Counted from the stretch's first letter, positions 51,430 through 60,514 are shown. The stretch: DNA of 64,000 nt from Candidatus Rhodobacter oscarellae (GCF_001078595.1 NZ_LFTY01000002.1:1074151-1138150); one strand, 5' to 3'. The notes: a model not told the origin generated them from the letters alone. Made by a program: numbers and translations.

Positions 51430-51572
51430 CAATTTTCTTGCAAGAAAATTGCGAAACTCTTGCAAGAGTTTCTGTGGCGCGACACGAGATGATCCGTCTA
51501 GGGCGATCTCTTGGCCGCTTGCGAGCCCAACTTTCCTTGGAAGGAAAGTGCAAATCTCTTGCAAGAGATTTG
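51430..51572 (+). repeat. 143-bp quadruple-palindrome element, copy 3
   Basis: P4 at 51430-51451, P3 at 51453-51472 (here a perfect palindrome with CTTGCAAG at its centre), P2 at 51530-51549 (perfect, ACTTTCCTTGGAAGGAAAGT) and P1 at 51551-51572. Flanking bases (GGCGTGCCCAAAGGACCGCT, then AGGCCAA) also match copy 2, so the full unit is somewhat longer than 143 bp. It fills most of the 370-bp gap between two minus-strand genes. Confidence 0.9.
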
Positions 51573-51666
51573 GCGTGCCCAAAGGACCGCTGGAGGCCAA
51601 AACCACTTCAAGAGATCCAATTCAAAGCCCCGAGAGTTGCCGACACCACTAGCGGAGGAACACGGC

Positions 51667-52869
51667 TTAGAGATCGCCGAGCGAGATTGGGACGGGCTCG
51701 ACGCCGTCGGAGCTGTCCGGCAGGTCGATCCCTCCCAATGCGGGGGGCTCAGCCCCGGCATCGGTCGGTAGGTCGATGCCGCCGAGGGCTGGCGGGTCGC
51801 CACCGGGCAGGTCTATCCCGCCCAGCGATGGGCCTGTGTCGATATCTCCGGGCAGGTCAATGCCACCGAGCGGCGGCGGTTCCGCTGCGCCGAGCGGTGC
51901 GGGCGGCGGCGGCGCCGCTGGCGGCAAGGCCGCGAGCCCCATGTCTTGCGCGGCCGATATCGCGAGCGCGTCCAACGCGCTAGGCTCGGACAGGTTGTCC
52001 GCATCGGCGCCCATGATGACGCGCACCGCCCGAAACGGCCCGGCCCGGCCCATCTTGGCGCGCGTCACCTTCTTTCCGGAGGCGCCATAGAGCATCAAAT
52101 TGTTTAACGCCGCACCCTCAAGCGGCACAACGTCCCCGGGCGACCAGTTGGTGACCTCGGCCAGCGAGACCTTGGTGCGGCAGATCACGGCGTCGATGCG
52201 CGCCGAGGTCCCCATAACGGCCTTCTCCAGTGAGGCGGACCATTCCTCGGCGCTTTTGACGGCGGAGGGGATCTCTTTACGGCTGTTGGGAAAGATCAGG
52301 ATCATCTGTCCGACCTTCGCCCCCAGCCCGAAATCCAGGGTCACGCGGTAGCGCCGATGCGTGGCGTCTGGCAGCACCATCTGCGCGGCGCGGGGGTCGT
52401 CCAGGCGTTCCTCTGTGTGGAAGCCTTCGACGGGGGGCCTTTCCTCGCAGGTCTCCGCAAATTCGCCAAATTTGACTAAAAAACTATCCAAAAAAGCACC
52501 GACCAGCGCCGCATCGGTGCGCGTTGGCGCGCGTTCTGGCGCCTCAACCGGGAGCACCGTGCCCATGGTCGAGGCCTCAATCACCGCGCCGACGGTTTGC
52601 TGGCAGCAAATCGCGACACCGTTATTGCCAAGCTCGTCCTCTATTCGCACCAGGAGTGGGTTGTCTGGCAATCCCTCGGGCAGATCGTCTGGCAGCAGGG
52701 TGCCCTCGGAGACCTCGCGCACGCCCACAGGGGTTTCGAGCACGTTGTCACCGGCCTTGGCCATAGCAAAGCGCATCGCCTTGGCGGTGTCCATCGCTGA
52801 TGGACCCACGGCGGATGCGCGTGCGCTCGCCTTGCGGCGCAGAACTGACTGGTCTGCCTCTTCTGTCAT
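51667..52869 (-). CDS. FliM/FliN-like (SpoA domain) protein with LGGIDLP tail repeats
   Basis: 400 residues from the ATG at 52869; an upstream TTG would add nine residues. Residues ~25-210 resemble the FliM middle region only loosely. Residues ~200-290 form a SpoA/FliMN_C domain: GTSARIDAVICRTKVSLAEV, WSPGDVVPLEG, LMLYGASGKKVTRAKMG, PFRAVRV. The tail is Pro/Ala-rich, then four copies of LGGIDLP separated by 9-12 acidic or Pro-rich residues, ending PISLGDL. SpoA domains build the C-ring of flagellar motors or type III secretion; no flagellar genes adjoin. Family members of this kind occur in Rhodobacteraceae flagellar regulons. Confidence 0.8.
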   Translation of the reverse strand: MTEEADQSVLRRKASARASAVGPSAMDTAKAMRFAMAKAGDNVLETPVGVREVSEGTLLPDDLPEGLPDNPLLVRIEDELGNNGVAICCQQTVGAVIEASTMGTVLPVEAPERAPTRTDAALVGAFLDSFLVKFGEFAETCEERPPVEGFHTEERLDDPRAAQMVLPDATHRRYRVTLDFGLGAKVGQMILIFPNSRKEIPSAVKSAEEWSASLEKAVMGTSARIDAVICRTKVSLAEVTNWSPGDVVPLEGAALNNLMLYGASGKKVTRAKMGRAGPFRAVRVIMGADADNLSEPSALDALAISAAQDMGLAALPPAAPPPPAPLGAAEPPPLGGIDLPGDIDTGPSLGGIDLPGGDPPALGGIDLPTDAGAEPPALGGIDLPDSSDGVEPVPISLGDL

Positions 52870-52950
52870 CCAGCTCGACTCGAGTACGGTTTGCAAACCA
52901 TTGGTGGCAGATCGAAATTACCAAAGCCTTACCGGTTCTGGCCCGGGGCG

Positions 52951-55644
52951 TCATTCGGCGGCTTGTGCTTCTCTTTGTGGCAGGATCACGCGGAATGCGG
53001 TGCCGGCCTCGCTGGGCTGGTAGGAAATGCTGCCGCCCAGCTTGCCCATGATCTCGCGGCAGATCGCCAGGCCAAGACCGGCGCCGCCGGCCTGGGATTT
53101 GTCGGACAGGCGGGAGAACTTCTCGAAGATCACCGCCTCGCTTTCGCGCGGGATGCCCGCGCCATTGTCGACAAAATCCACATGCACGCCGCCGCCATCG
53201 CCAGCCTGGGTGACTGAGATGCGAAGCTCTGGGGCCTCGGCGGTGCAGTATTTCTGCGCGTTGGTGATCAGGTTGATGAAGACCTGCGACAGGCGGTCGG
53301 CATCGGTGGTAAACGCTATGCTTTCGGCGTCTGGGTCGCGCAGTACGTTCAGCCGCGGCTGGCCTTCCATCGAGGTGGTCGCCGCCACCGCGCGCTCTAG
53401 GATGTCGTGCAGATCCGCGTCCTGCCAGTTCAGCGTGACCTGCCCGTTTTCCAACACGCTGAGGTCCAGCAGGTCGTCCAGCAGGCGCGTCAGGCGCTTT
53501 GCCTCGTCATGGATGATGCTGGAGAAGCGGCTCTGCTCGGCCTCCTGCGTGGACCCGGCCATCAGGATCTCCGAGAAGGCGCGGATGGAGGTCATCGGCG
53601 TGCGCAGCTCGTGGCTGATCTGGCTCAGGAAGGCGTCCTTTTGGATCGAAAGCGCGGTCAGCTTCTCGTTGGCTTCGCGCAGCTGCGTGGCGGTGCGTTC
53701 TAGCTCCTGCGATTGCTCCTGCAGGCGCAGCGAGTATTCCATGATCTGCGCGGTCTCGTCGGCCACCGCCAATAGGTCCTCCATCGACACCGCCGAGCCG
53801 CCCACGATCTGGCTGATCATCGCGTGGGCGGTGGCCGCGCCGACCGAGCTGGCCAATTCGCGCTCGAGGGTCTCCAGGAATTCCGGGGTGATGTCGGCAT
53901 AGTCGCCGGACTTGCCCTGCACGGCGGCGGCGGTGCGGAACAGCGCCTGCGCCTCCTTGGAGCCAAGGATGCGCTGCGACATGATCAGCAGGTCCTCGGC
54001 CTCCGCCGCGCCGCCCGACCAGCCGCGCGGGTTGGCGGAATGCTCGAACACGTTGACGAATTGCGCGCCCTGCAACCGCTCTAGGGGGCGCGGGAAGCTG
54101 AACAGCGAGCCGACGATGAACGCGGCGGTGTTCAGCAAGATCGACCAGAGCACCGCATGCACCAGCGGGTCGATCCCCTCCATCCCCAAAAGCGCCTGCG
54201 GGCGCAGTGCCGCGATGCCGAACGGTCCCTGGGCCAGGAAGGTCTCGGACATTATGAACGTGCCGCCGAAGCTTGGGAGAAAGAGCGTATAGGCCCAAAC
54301 GGAGAAGCCCAGGATCAGACCCGCCGCCGCGCCGACGCGCGTCGCCCCGCGCCAGAAGATCCCGCCCAGCATGGCGGGCAGCACCTGCGCCAGGCCCGCA
54401 AAGGCGATCAGCCCGATCGCCGCCAGGGCGCCGGTGCCGCCGGTGAACAGGAAGTACAGGTAGCCCAGCGCCAGGATCGCGCCGATGGACACCCGCCGCG
54501 AGACCATCACCACCTGCCGCACATCGCCCGACACCACCGCGCCGGGGTCGCCCGCGCGCAGCCAGATCGGCATCACGATATGGTTCGACACCATCGTCGA
54601 CAGCGCAATCGCGGCCACGATCACCATCGATGTCGCCGAGGAGAACCCGCCCAGGAAGGCCAGCAAGGCCAGGCGCTCTTCGCCAAGCGCCAGCGGCAGC
54701 GTCAGCACGTAGAGGTCCGGGTTGCCCTCCGGCAGGGTCTGCAGCCCCACCACCGCGATGGGCACCACAAAGAGGCTCATCAGAAAGAGGTAGCCCGGGA
54801 AGGCCCAGCTTGCGACGGCGACGTGGCGCTCGTCGGCGTTCTCGACCACCATGACTTGGAACATGCGCGGCAGGCACAGAAACGCCGCCGCGGCCAGGAA
54901 GATCAGCGTCGCCCAGCGGGCGCCGTCGGGCTGCCAGGCGGCGATGCGGGAGGCCTCGGTGCGCGCCAGGATGTCCGCCGGGCCGCTGGCGACGCCCCAG
55001 ACCACAAAGATGCCCACCGCCAAGAGCGCGATCAGCTTCACCGCCGCCTCCAGCGCGATGGCGGTGACGACGCCGGGGTGGCGCTCGTTGGTGTCCAGGC
55101 GGCGGGTGCCGAAGAGGATGGTAAAGAAGGCCAGCCCGGCGGCCACGATCAGCGCCGTGGTCTGCAGGTCCTCGGGGTTCAGCGTCGTGCCCTCGTCGGC
55201 GGCCAGGACCGCGAAGGAAAGGGTCACCGATTGCAGCTGCAGCGCGATGTAAGGCGTGGTGCCCACCACCGCCAGCACGGTGACCACCACGCCCAGCAGG
55301 TTGGACTTGCCATAGCGGCTAGAGATCAGGTCGGCGATGGAGGTGATGCGCTGCGTGCGCCCGATGCGCACCAGCTTGCGCACGACCCACCACCAGCCGA
55401 TCATCACCAGCGTCGGCCCAAGATAGATCGTCACGAACTCCAGCCCCGAGCGCACCGCGTATCCCACCGCGCCGTAAAAGGTCCAGGCGGTGCAGTAGAT
55501 CGACAGCGAGAGGGTGTAGATCAGCGGCGAGCGCAGCCAGTTGACCTCGGCGCGTTGGGCGCGCTGCTCGGCGGCGAAGGCCACGGCGAACAGGATCGCC
55601 ACATAGCCAAGGCAGACCCCGACAAGGACATCAAAGCCGATCAC
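52951..55644 (-). CDS. Sodium/solute symporter-type sensor histidine kinase (CbrA-like)
   Basis: 897 residues. The first ~510 residues are a 13-helix SSS (PutP-like) transporter domain starting MIGFDVLVGVCLGYVAILFA, with YCTAWTFYGAVGYAVRSGLE and SSRYGKSNLLGVVV. A linker and coiled coil (RLQEQSQELERTATQLREAN) lead to the HisKA domain with KDAFLSQISHELRTPMTSIR (His near residue 680) and an HATPase domain (VDFVDNGAGIPRESEAVIFE, GLGLAICREIMGKLGG). It probably senses or moves a small carbon substrate. It overlaps by four bases the small membrane protein and, through it, the response regulator: one three-gene operon. Confidence 0.93.
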   Translation of the reverse strand: MIGFDVLVGVCLGYVAILFAVAFAAEQRAQRAEVNWLRSPLIYTLSLSIYCTAWTFYGAVGYAVRSGLEFVTIYLGPTLVMIGWWWVVRKLVRIGRTQRITSIADLISSRYGKSNLLGVVVTVLAVVGTTPYIALQLQSVTLSFAVLAADEGTTLNPEDLQTTALIVAAGLAFFTILFGTRRLDTNERHPGVVTAIALEAAVKLIALLAVGIFVVWGVASGPADILARTEASRIAAWQPDGARWATLIFLAAAAFLCLPRMFQVMVVENADERHVAVASWAFPGYLFLMSLFVVPIAVVGLQTLPEGNPDLYVLTLPLALGEERLALLAFLGGFSSATSMVIVAAIALSTMVSNHIVMPIWLRAGDPGAVVSGDVRQVVMVSRRVSIGAILALGYLYFLFTGGTGALAAIGLIAFAGLAQVLPAMLGGIFWRGATRVGAAAGLILGFSVWAYTLFLPSFGGTFIMSETFLAQGPFGIAALRPQALLGMEGIDPLVHAVLWSILLNTAAFIVGSLFSFPRPLERLQGAQFVNVFEHSANPRGWSGGAAEAEDLLIMSQRILGSKEAQALFRTAAAVQGKSGDYADITPEFLETLERELASSVGAATAHAMISQIVGGSAVSMEDLLAVADETAQIMEYSLRLQEQSQELERTATQLREANEKLTALSIQKDAFLSQISHELRTPMTSIRAFSEILMAGSTQEAEQSRFSSIIHDEAKRLTRLLDDLLDLSVLENGQVTLNWQDADLHDILERAVAATTSMEGQPRLNVLRDPDAESIAFTTDADRLSQVFINLITNAQKYCTAEAPELRISVTQAGDGGGVHVDFVDNGAGIPRESEAVIFEKFSRLSDKSQAGGAGLGLAICREIMGKLGGSISYQPSEAGTAFRVILPQREAQAAE

Positions 55645-55919
55645 TGCGGCGGGCCTTCTTCGGGCTCGTCGTCGTCAAAATGCGACAGCCAACGGACCAG
55701 GCCCGCCGAGAGCGCGATCAGACCGGCCCAGGCCGCGAACAGGTAAAGCCCGCCCCAGGCGGTCGAGCCGCCGGTGGCGTCGCTGCCGTTGATCGCAAGC
55801 AGCGGCAGCAGGAACAGGATGAAGCCCAGAAACGGCAGCAGCCGGATGGCGTCGATCAGCCTGCGCCGCCTGTAGCTGCGCCGCTCCAGGTAGACGGGTG
55901 GCTGCGGCGGGCGGCTCAT
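55641..55919 (-). CDS. Small membrane protein of the SSS-kinase operon
   Basis: 92 residues starting MSRPPQPPVYLERRSYRRRR, a basic N-terminus followed by two membrane helices (LPFLGFILFLLPLLAINGSD and LYLFAAWAGLIALSAGLVRW) and an acidic tail (DDDEPEEGPP). It overlaps both neighbours by ATGA, so its amount is tied to the kinase and regulator. It may be an accessory subunit of the symporter-like domain, as small subunits are for some SSS transporters; direct homology is not established. Confidence 0.82.
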   Translation of the reverse strand: MSRPPQPPVYLERRSYRRRRLIDAIRLLPFLGFILFLLPLLAINGSDATGGSTAWGGLYLFAAWAGLIALSAGLVRWLSHFDDDEPEEGPPQ

Positions 55920-56284
55920 GCCTCGGTGAGGGCCCGCACCGTGTCGAGCACCTCGGCGTTCGAGAACGGCTTGGTCATGAAACGGCTGGCGCCATAGCGC
56001 TCGGCCAGCTCGCGGTCGCGCTTTTGCCCGCGGGCGGTGAGCATCAGCACGGGCAGGGCCTCTGTGGCCTCGGCGGCGCGCAGGTCCTGCAGGATGTCAA
56101 AGCCCGAGCGGTTGGGCAGCATCACGTCCAGGATCACCACGTCGGGCGCGCGGCGCTCTACCTCGGCCACCGCCGTGGCCCCATCGGCATGGGTGTCCAC
56201 GGTCCAGCCGTCCCGCGACAGGATAAAGCTGATCGCCTGGATGATGTTGGGTTCATCCTCGATCAAGAGCACGCGCTTGGCCAT
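55916..56284 (-). CDS. Single-domain response regulator
   Basis: 122 residues from the ATG at 56284 (MAKRVLLIEDEPNIIQAISF). CheY-like receiver only: the acidic pair ED near residues 10-11, the phospho-acceptor Asp in VVILDVMLPNRSGFDIL near residue 53, LMLTARGQ (Thr) and FMTKPFSNAEV (Lys). There is no DNA-binding domain, so it must signal through protein partners or act as a phosphate relay. It is the first gene of the operon with the small membrane protein and the SSS-type kinase. Confidence 0.93.
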   Translation of the reverse strand: MAKRVLLIEDEPNIIQAISFILSRDGWTVDTHADGATAVAEVERRAPDVVILDVMLPNRSGFDILQDLRAAEATEALPVLMLTARGQKRDRELAERYGASRFMTKPFSNAEVLDTVRALTEA

Positions 56285-56748
56285 GCCTTGGTTCCCCTCC
56301 CAGGCCGCTTGTGGCCTCATTCTGCTGACTATTGCCGAAGGGGTGGCGCGTGTCAAAACCGTTCGCGCAGGCCCCGCGTGGCGCGGGTTGCAAATGTCAA
56401 AAGGCGGGCTTGGCGGCGATCCGGTGGAACTGCGATATGGGTGCCCCGTCGCGGGGGCAAAACACAGGTCCATCACGGGCCTCGTGAGCGGTCCTTGGCC
56501 CATAGCGATTGCGCTCCTGGGGCCTGAAAACCAATGTGGTCCCCCTGGCAGACGCTGCTTGGTATGAACTGCTGCGACCAGCAATCACGGGCGGCGCGGC
56601 GCGTGGCAATTGTCTGACATTTTCCTTGACCAAGAACAAAATCGCCGCTTTAGTCGGTGCAAAAGATTACACTCCCAACGCTTGAATAGCCCGCTCCTAA
56701 GCGGGATCGCCATTTTGCACGCGTGAACTAACTATTGGAGGAGACCCT
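56285..56748. other. Divergent intergenic region before the methanethiol oxidase gene
   Basis: About 460 bp with no gene. A short hairpin CCCGCTCCTAAGCGGG (about 56691-56706) lies some 45 bp before the mtoX start, in its probable leader. Confidence 0.5.
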
Positions 56749-58146
56749 ATGAATTTACGTCCCGATCCGACATTCTATCCGTCACCCAAGGACGCGATAG
56801 AGGCCCCGGCAGAGACCTATGCCTTCACGCTGATGTTCAGCCCCGATGCCAGCCAGCCCGACGGCCTGGCGGTGGTGAATGTGGACCCAAGCTCGGCGCA
56901 ATATGGCAAGGTCGTGCATCAGGTGATCATGCCCAACAAGGGCGACGAGTTTCACCATTTCGGTTGGAACGCCTGTTCCTCCTCGCTGTCGCCCCTGTCG
57001 GGGCATGCCTTCCTGGAGCGGCGCTATCTGATCATCCCGGGCATCCGGTCCAGCCGGATCTACATCATCGACGTCAAGGACCCGCTGAACGCCAAGATCC
57101 ACAAGACCATCGAGCCCGAGGAGGTCTTTGCCAAGACCGGCTATTCGCGCCCGCACACGATCCATTGCGGGCCGGAGGGGATCTATGTCTCGACGCTGGG
57201 CGGGGCAGGCGCGGACGGCACCGACGGCCCTCCGGGCATCTTCATCCTGGATTGCGAGACCTTCGAGATCCTGGGCCGCTACGAGATGGACCGCGGCGTG
57301 CAGGACAAGCATTATGACTTCTGGTGGAACCTGCCGCGCGACTACATGGTCTCCAGCGAATGGGGCCTGCCGCCGCAATTCGAGAACGGCTTGGTGCCCG
57401 AGGACCTCTTGAGCAACAAATACGGCCACTCGATCCACTTCTGGGACCTGCGCGACCGCAAGAACGTGCAGACGATAGACCTGGGCGAGAACCACCAGAT
57501 GGCGCTGGAGATCCGCCCCGCCCATGACCCCGCCAAGAAGCATGGCTTTTGCGGGGTGGTGGTGGACACCACGAACCTTGAGGGCGCGATCTTCACCTGG
57601 TGGCAGAAAGATGACGGCACGTTCGAGGCCAAAAAGACCATCACGATCCCGCCGCAGCCCGCCGAGGCGGACGATCTGCCCGAGATGCTCAAGGGGTTCG
57701 GCGCGGTGCCCGCGCTGGTCACCGATATCGACCTCAGCATGGACGACAAGTATCTCTACGTGGCCTGCTGGGGGCAGGGCGAGATGCACCAGTATGACGT
57801 CAGCGACCCGATGAACCCGGTGCTGGCGGGCAAGGTCGAGATCGGCGGCATCGTCAAGCAGACGGCGCATCCCAACGGCAAGGCCTTCGGCTACGGGCCG
57901 CAGATGGTCGAGATCAGCCGCGACGGCAAGCGCGTCTACTGGACGAACTCGCTCTATTCGGCCTGGGACGACCAGTTCTATCCCGGCGACCGCGGCGCGG
58001 CGATGGTGATGGCCAAGGCCGAGAACGGCGGGTTCGAGCTGGACCCGGATTTCTGGGTGGAGTTCCCGGACGGCTATCGCAGCCACCAGATCCGGCTCGA
58101 GGGCGGCGACTGCTCGACGGACAGCTTCTGCTACCCCTCGGTCTAG
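56749..58146 (+). CDS. mtoX: Selenium-binding protein 56 family, methanethiol oxidase
   Basis: 465 residues with GGAGGAGA eight bases before the ATG (MNLRPDPTFYPSPKDAIEAP). It is full length for the SBP56 family, a beta-propeller. Family landmarks: FHHFGWNACSSSLSPLSGHA, RPHTIHCGPEGIYVSTLGG, DKHYDFWWNLPRDYMVSSEW, GHSIHFWDL, FYPGDRGAAMV. Bacterial members (MtoX) oxidise methanethiol to formaldehyde, hydrogen sulfide and hydrogen peroxide, a step in DMSP and DMS breakdown in marine roseobacters. No signal peptide is evident, whereas the Hyphomicrobium enzyme is periplasmic. The known SCO1/SenC and MauG neighbours are not adjacent. Confidence 0.88.
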   Translation: MNLRPDPTFYPSPKDAIEAPAETYAFTLMFSPDASQPDGLAVVNVDPSSAQYGKVVHQVIMPNKGDEFHHFGWNACSSSLSPLSGHAFLERRYLIIPGIRSSRIYIIDVKDPLNAKIHKTIEPEEVFAKTGYSRPHTIHCGPEGIYVSTLGGAGADGTDGPPGIFILDCETFEILGRYEMDRGVQDKHYDFWWNLPRDYMVSSEWGLPPQFENGLVPEDLLSNKYGHSIHFWDLRDRKNVQTIDLGENHQMALEIRPAHDPAKKHGFCGVVVDTTNLEGAIFTWWQKDDGTFEAKKTITIPPQPAEADDLPEMLKGFGAVPALVTDIDLSMDDKYLYVACWGQGEMHQYDVSDPMNPVLAGKVEIGGIVKQTAHPNGKAFGYGPQMVEISRDGKRVYWTNSLYSAWDDQFYPGDRGAAMVMAKAENGGFELDPDFWVEFPDGYRSHQIRLEGGDCSTDSFCYPSV

Positions 58147-58161
58147 CCCTTGGGCGACTGG

Positions 58162-58812
58162 ATGAACACGGCGGCGGGCCTTTGGCTCGCCGTTTTTGCC
58201 TCTGGGCTCTATCACGGGCTGAACCCGGGCATGGGCTGGCCGCTGGCGGTCTCGGCGGCGCTTTTTGAGCAAAGGCAAAGCGCGCTATGGCGGGCGCTGG
58301 CCGCGCTTGGCGTGGGGCATCTGCTGGCGATGATTGGCATCCTGCTGCCGTTTGGCGCGATGTATCTGCTGGTGGATTACCAACGCGAGATCCGCCTGGC
58401 GGCGGGGGCTGTGGTGATCGCCATGGGGGCCTATCTGGTGATCAATCGGCGCCATCCGCGCTTTTTGAGCCGGGTGAAGCCCTCGCGCCTGGCGCTCTGG
58501 TCCTTCCTGGTGGCCACGGCGCATGGGGCGGGGCTGATGCTGGTGCCGATCTACCTGGGGCTCTGCCGGGTGGAGGAGCTGGATGCCGGGCACCAGGCGG
58601 CCTATGAGCTGATGAGCCGCAACATCCTGATCGCGCTGCTGGTGGCTTTGCTGCACACGGTCGCGATGATCGGCTCCGGCGGGGCGGTGGCCTGGGCGGT
58701 GCATCGCTATTTGGGGCTGAGGTTCCTCAAGCAGGGCTGGTTCAACCTGGATCTGGTCTGGGCTTTCAGCCTGATCCTTGTTGGGGTGGTGGGGATCTGG
58801 GCTGCGCTGTGA
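58162..58812 (+). CDS. Polytopic membrane protein of unknown function
   Basis: 216 residues from the ATG at 58162; an in-frame TTG at 58150 is possible. Six membrane helices. The first contains SGLYHGLNPGMGWPLAVSAA and the fourth ATAHGAGLMLVP, two His-containing intramembrane motifs reminiscent of metal or sulfite exporters of the NicO/UreH kind. It begins 15 bp after mtoX and is likely co-transcribed with it. No named family can be assigned with certainty. Confidence 0.75.
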   Translation: MNTAAGLWLAVFASGLYHGLNPGMGWPLAVSAALFEQRQSALWRALAALGVGHLLAMIGILLPFGAMYLLVDYQREIRLAAGAVVIAMGAYLVINRRHPRFLSRVKPSRLALWSFLVATAHGAGLMLVPIYLGLCRVEELDAGHQAAYELMSRNILIALLVALLHTVAMIGSGGAVAWAVHRYLGLRFLKQGWFNLDLVWAFSLILVGVVGIWAAL

Positions 58813-58850
58813 CCGCCGGTAGAGGGCGCGCGCGCTGGCGCCTTCATGGG

Positions 58851-59588
58851 CTAGAGCAGCTCGCGCCCCAAAAGCACCAGCCCGGACACAAGCATCAGGC
58901 CGATCACCAGCCACCGAAAGGCGACGTCGCTGAGCCGCTGAAACGTGGCGATGCCGACCTGCGCCGCCACAAGCGCGCATCCGATCACCACCAGCAACGG
59001 CGTTGCGAGCGGCGCGTAGGCGCCCTGCACCGCAAAGGCCACAGTCGTGATGGCCAGCACCGCCACGTTGAAGGGCTGCATGACCGCGCGCGTCTCGTGC
59101 CGCGGCCAGGGCCGTAGCGCGCACCACATCGCGGGCAGGGCGCCTGACAGCCCCGCAAGCCCGCCCAACACGCCGCCCGCGAAGCCCACGCCGGCATCTG
59201 CCCAGGGCGTGGGCCGCTCAAAGCGCGGCAGCCTGCGCCGCAGCAGGAAGAACACGCCATAGATCACCATGAACCCGCCGATCACGAGCTTGAGCGGGCG
59301 CGGCTCGATCCAGCCCAGCGCGGCCGCGCCAAGCGGGATGCCGAGCAATGCGGGCAGCAGAAACCGCGCCAGGCGCCGGCGCGTGGCGCGGATCTCGCGC
59401 CGCACAATCCAGAGCCCCTGCAATCCGGTCACCAGTGCCGTGGCCACCGACAGCGCCACCGCCTCGCGCGGGGGGTAGATCTGCAACCAGAACCCCAGCG
59501 AGAACAGCGCCGTGCCAAACCCAGCCAGCCCGTTCACAAAGCCCGCCGCCAGGGCCCCGGTCACCAACAGCAGCATCTCTGCGGTCAA
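58851..59588 (-). CDS. Sulfite exporter TauE/SafE family protein (1)
   Basis: 245 residues, seven to eight membrane helices, starting MTAEMLLLVTGALAAGFVNG. The family's repeated Gly-rich motif is GFVNGLAGFGTALFSLGFWL at the first helix and FAGGVLGGLAGLSGALPAMW in the second half. TauE/SafE proteins export sulfite, sulfoacetate or other organic anions. It overlaps the second TauE/SafE gene by ATGA, so they may work as a pair, and it is convergent with the mtoX-associated membrane protein gene. Confidence 0.9.
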   Translation of the reverse strand: MTAEMLLLVTGALAAGFVNGLAGFGTALFSLGFWLQIYPPREAVALSVATALVTGLQGLWIVRREIRATRRRLARFLLPALLGIPLGAAALGWIEPRPLKLVIGGFMVIYGVFFLLRRRLPRFERPTPWADAGVGFAGGVLGGLAGLSGALPAMWCALRPWPRHETRAVMQPFNVAVLAITTVAFAVQGAYAPLATPLLVVIGCALVAAQVGIATFQRLSDVAFRWLVIGLMLVSGLVLLGRELL

Positions 59589-60340
59589 AACAGGGCCCGC
59601 CGGATCAGGTTCAGCCCGACAAGGGCGAAAAACACCATCAATGCGGCGCGGAACCCGCGCTCGGACAGGCGACCGCGCAGGCGCTCGCCCAGGGCGAAGC
59701 CCGCGAAGGTCGGCACCAGCAGCGCAATCGAGAACCAGATCAGCGCGCCCTCCAGGAAGCCCGCCCGCACATAGCCAATCAGCAGCGGGATCGAGCCGCA
59801 GAACAGGATCAGCCCGGTGGCGCGCACGAACTCGTCCTTCTGGGTGCCGCGTGCCGCCAGATAGAGCGCCATCGGCGGCGCCCAGACCCCCACGAGCCCG
59901 CCCATCACGCCCGACAGGGCGCCTGCGCCCAGCTGCACCGGCCGGTCCGCCGCCGCGGGTATCGCCGGGCGCCAGCCGCTGACGCTGGTGGCCACATAAA
60001 GCAGCAGCACCGCGCCCAGAGCGCCCATCACCGCCGCGTCCGAGGCGTTGACGGTCGACGCCACCGTCGCCGCCAGGGCCAGCATCAGCGCCGCCACGAA
60101 GGGCCAGTATGTGCGCACTGAGCGCCGCAGCTCCCCCGCGCGATGCACCTGCCAGGCGTTCGAGACCAGCATCGGCAGGATCGCCAGCGCGATGGCCACG
60201 CGGATGTCCACCGCCAGGGTCAAGAGCGCGATCGAGGTCGTCGGCAGCCCCAGCCCCACCACGCCCTTAATCGTCCCTGCCAGGAACAGCGCAAAGGCGG
60301 CGAAGAGATAGAGGCTGAGCTGGTCCAAGGGTCCTCGCAT
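59585..60340 (-). CDS. Sulfite exporter TauE/SafE family protein (2)
   Basis: 251 residues from the ATG at 60340 (MRGPLDQLSLYLFAAFALFL); the longer frame to 60445 has no good start. Motifs GTIKGVVGLGLPTTSIALLT and ALSGVMGGLVGVWAPPMALY are those of the family, with about eight membrane helices. It is only distantly similar to its neighbour, so the pair is not a recent duplication. Divergent from lysC. Confidence 0.9.
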   Translation of the reverse strand: MRGPLDQLSLYLFAAFALFLAGTIKGVVGLGLPTTSIALLTLAVDIRVAIALAILPMLVSNAWQVHRAGELRRSVRTYWPFVAALMLALAATVASTVNASDAAVMGALGAVLLLYVATSVSGWRPAIPAAADRPVQLGAGALSGVMGGLVGVWAPPMALYLAARGTQKDEFVRATGLILFCGSIPLLIGYVRAGFLEGALIWFSIALLVPTFAGFALGERLRGRLSERGFRAALMVFFALVGLNLIRRALF

Positions 60341-60514
60341 TGCGAAATCCGCCCATCTCTGACGCGGCTTTGACGCACATGCAAGCGCGCTGACGGATGC
60401 GCCGCGCCACAGGTTCTGACAACATCCCGCCCCGCGCCGATGCATGGCGCGCGACTAGGCCTTGCCGCCGCGCCGCGGCGTGATAAGAAGCCCGCCGACG
60501 AAAGAGGGGCAAAG

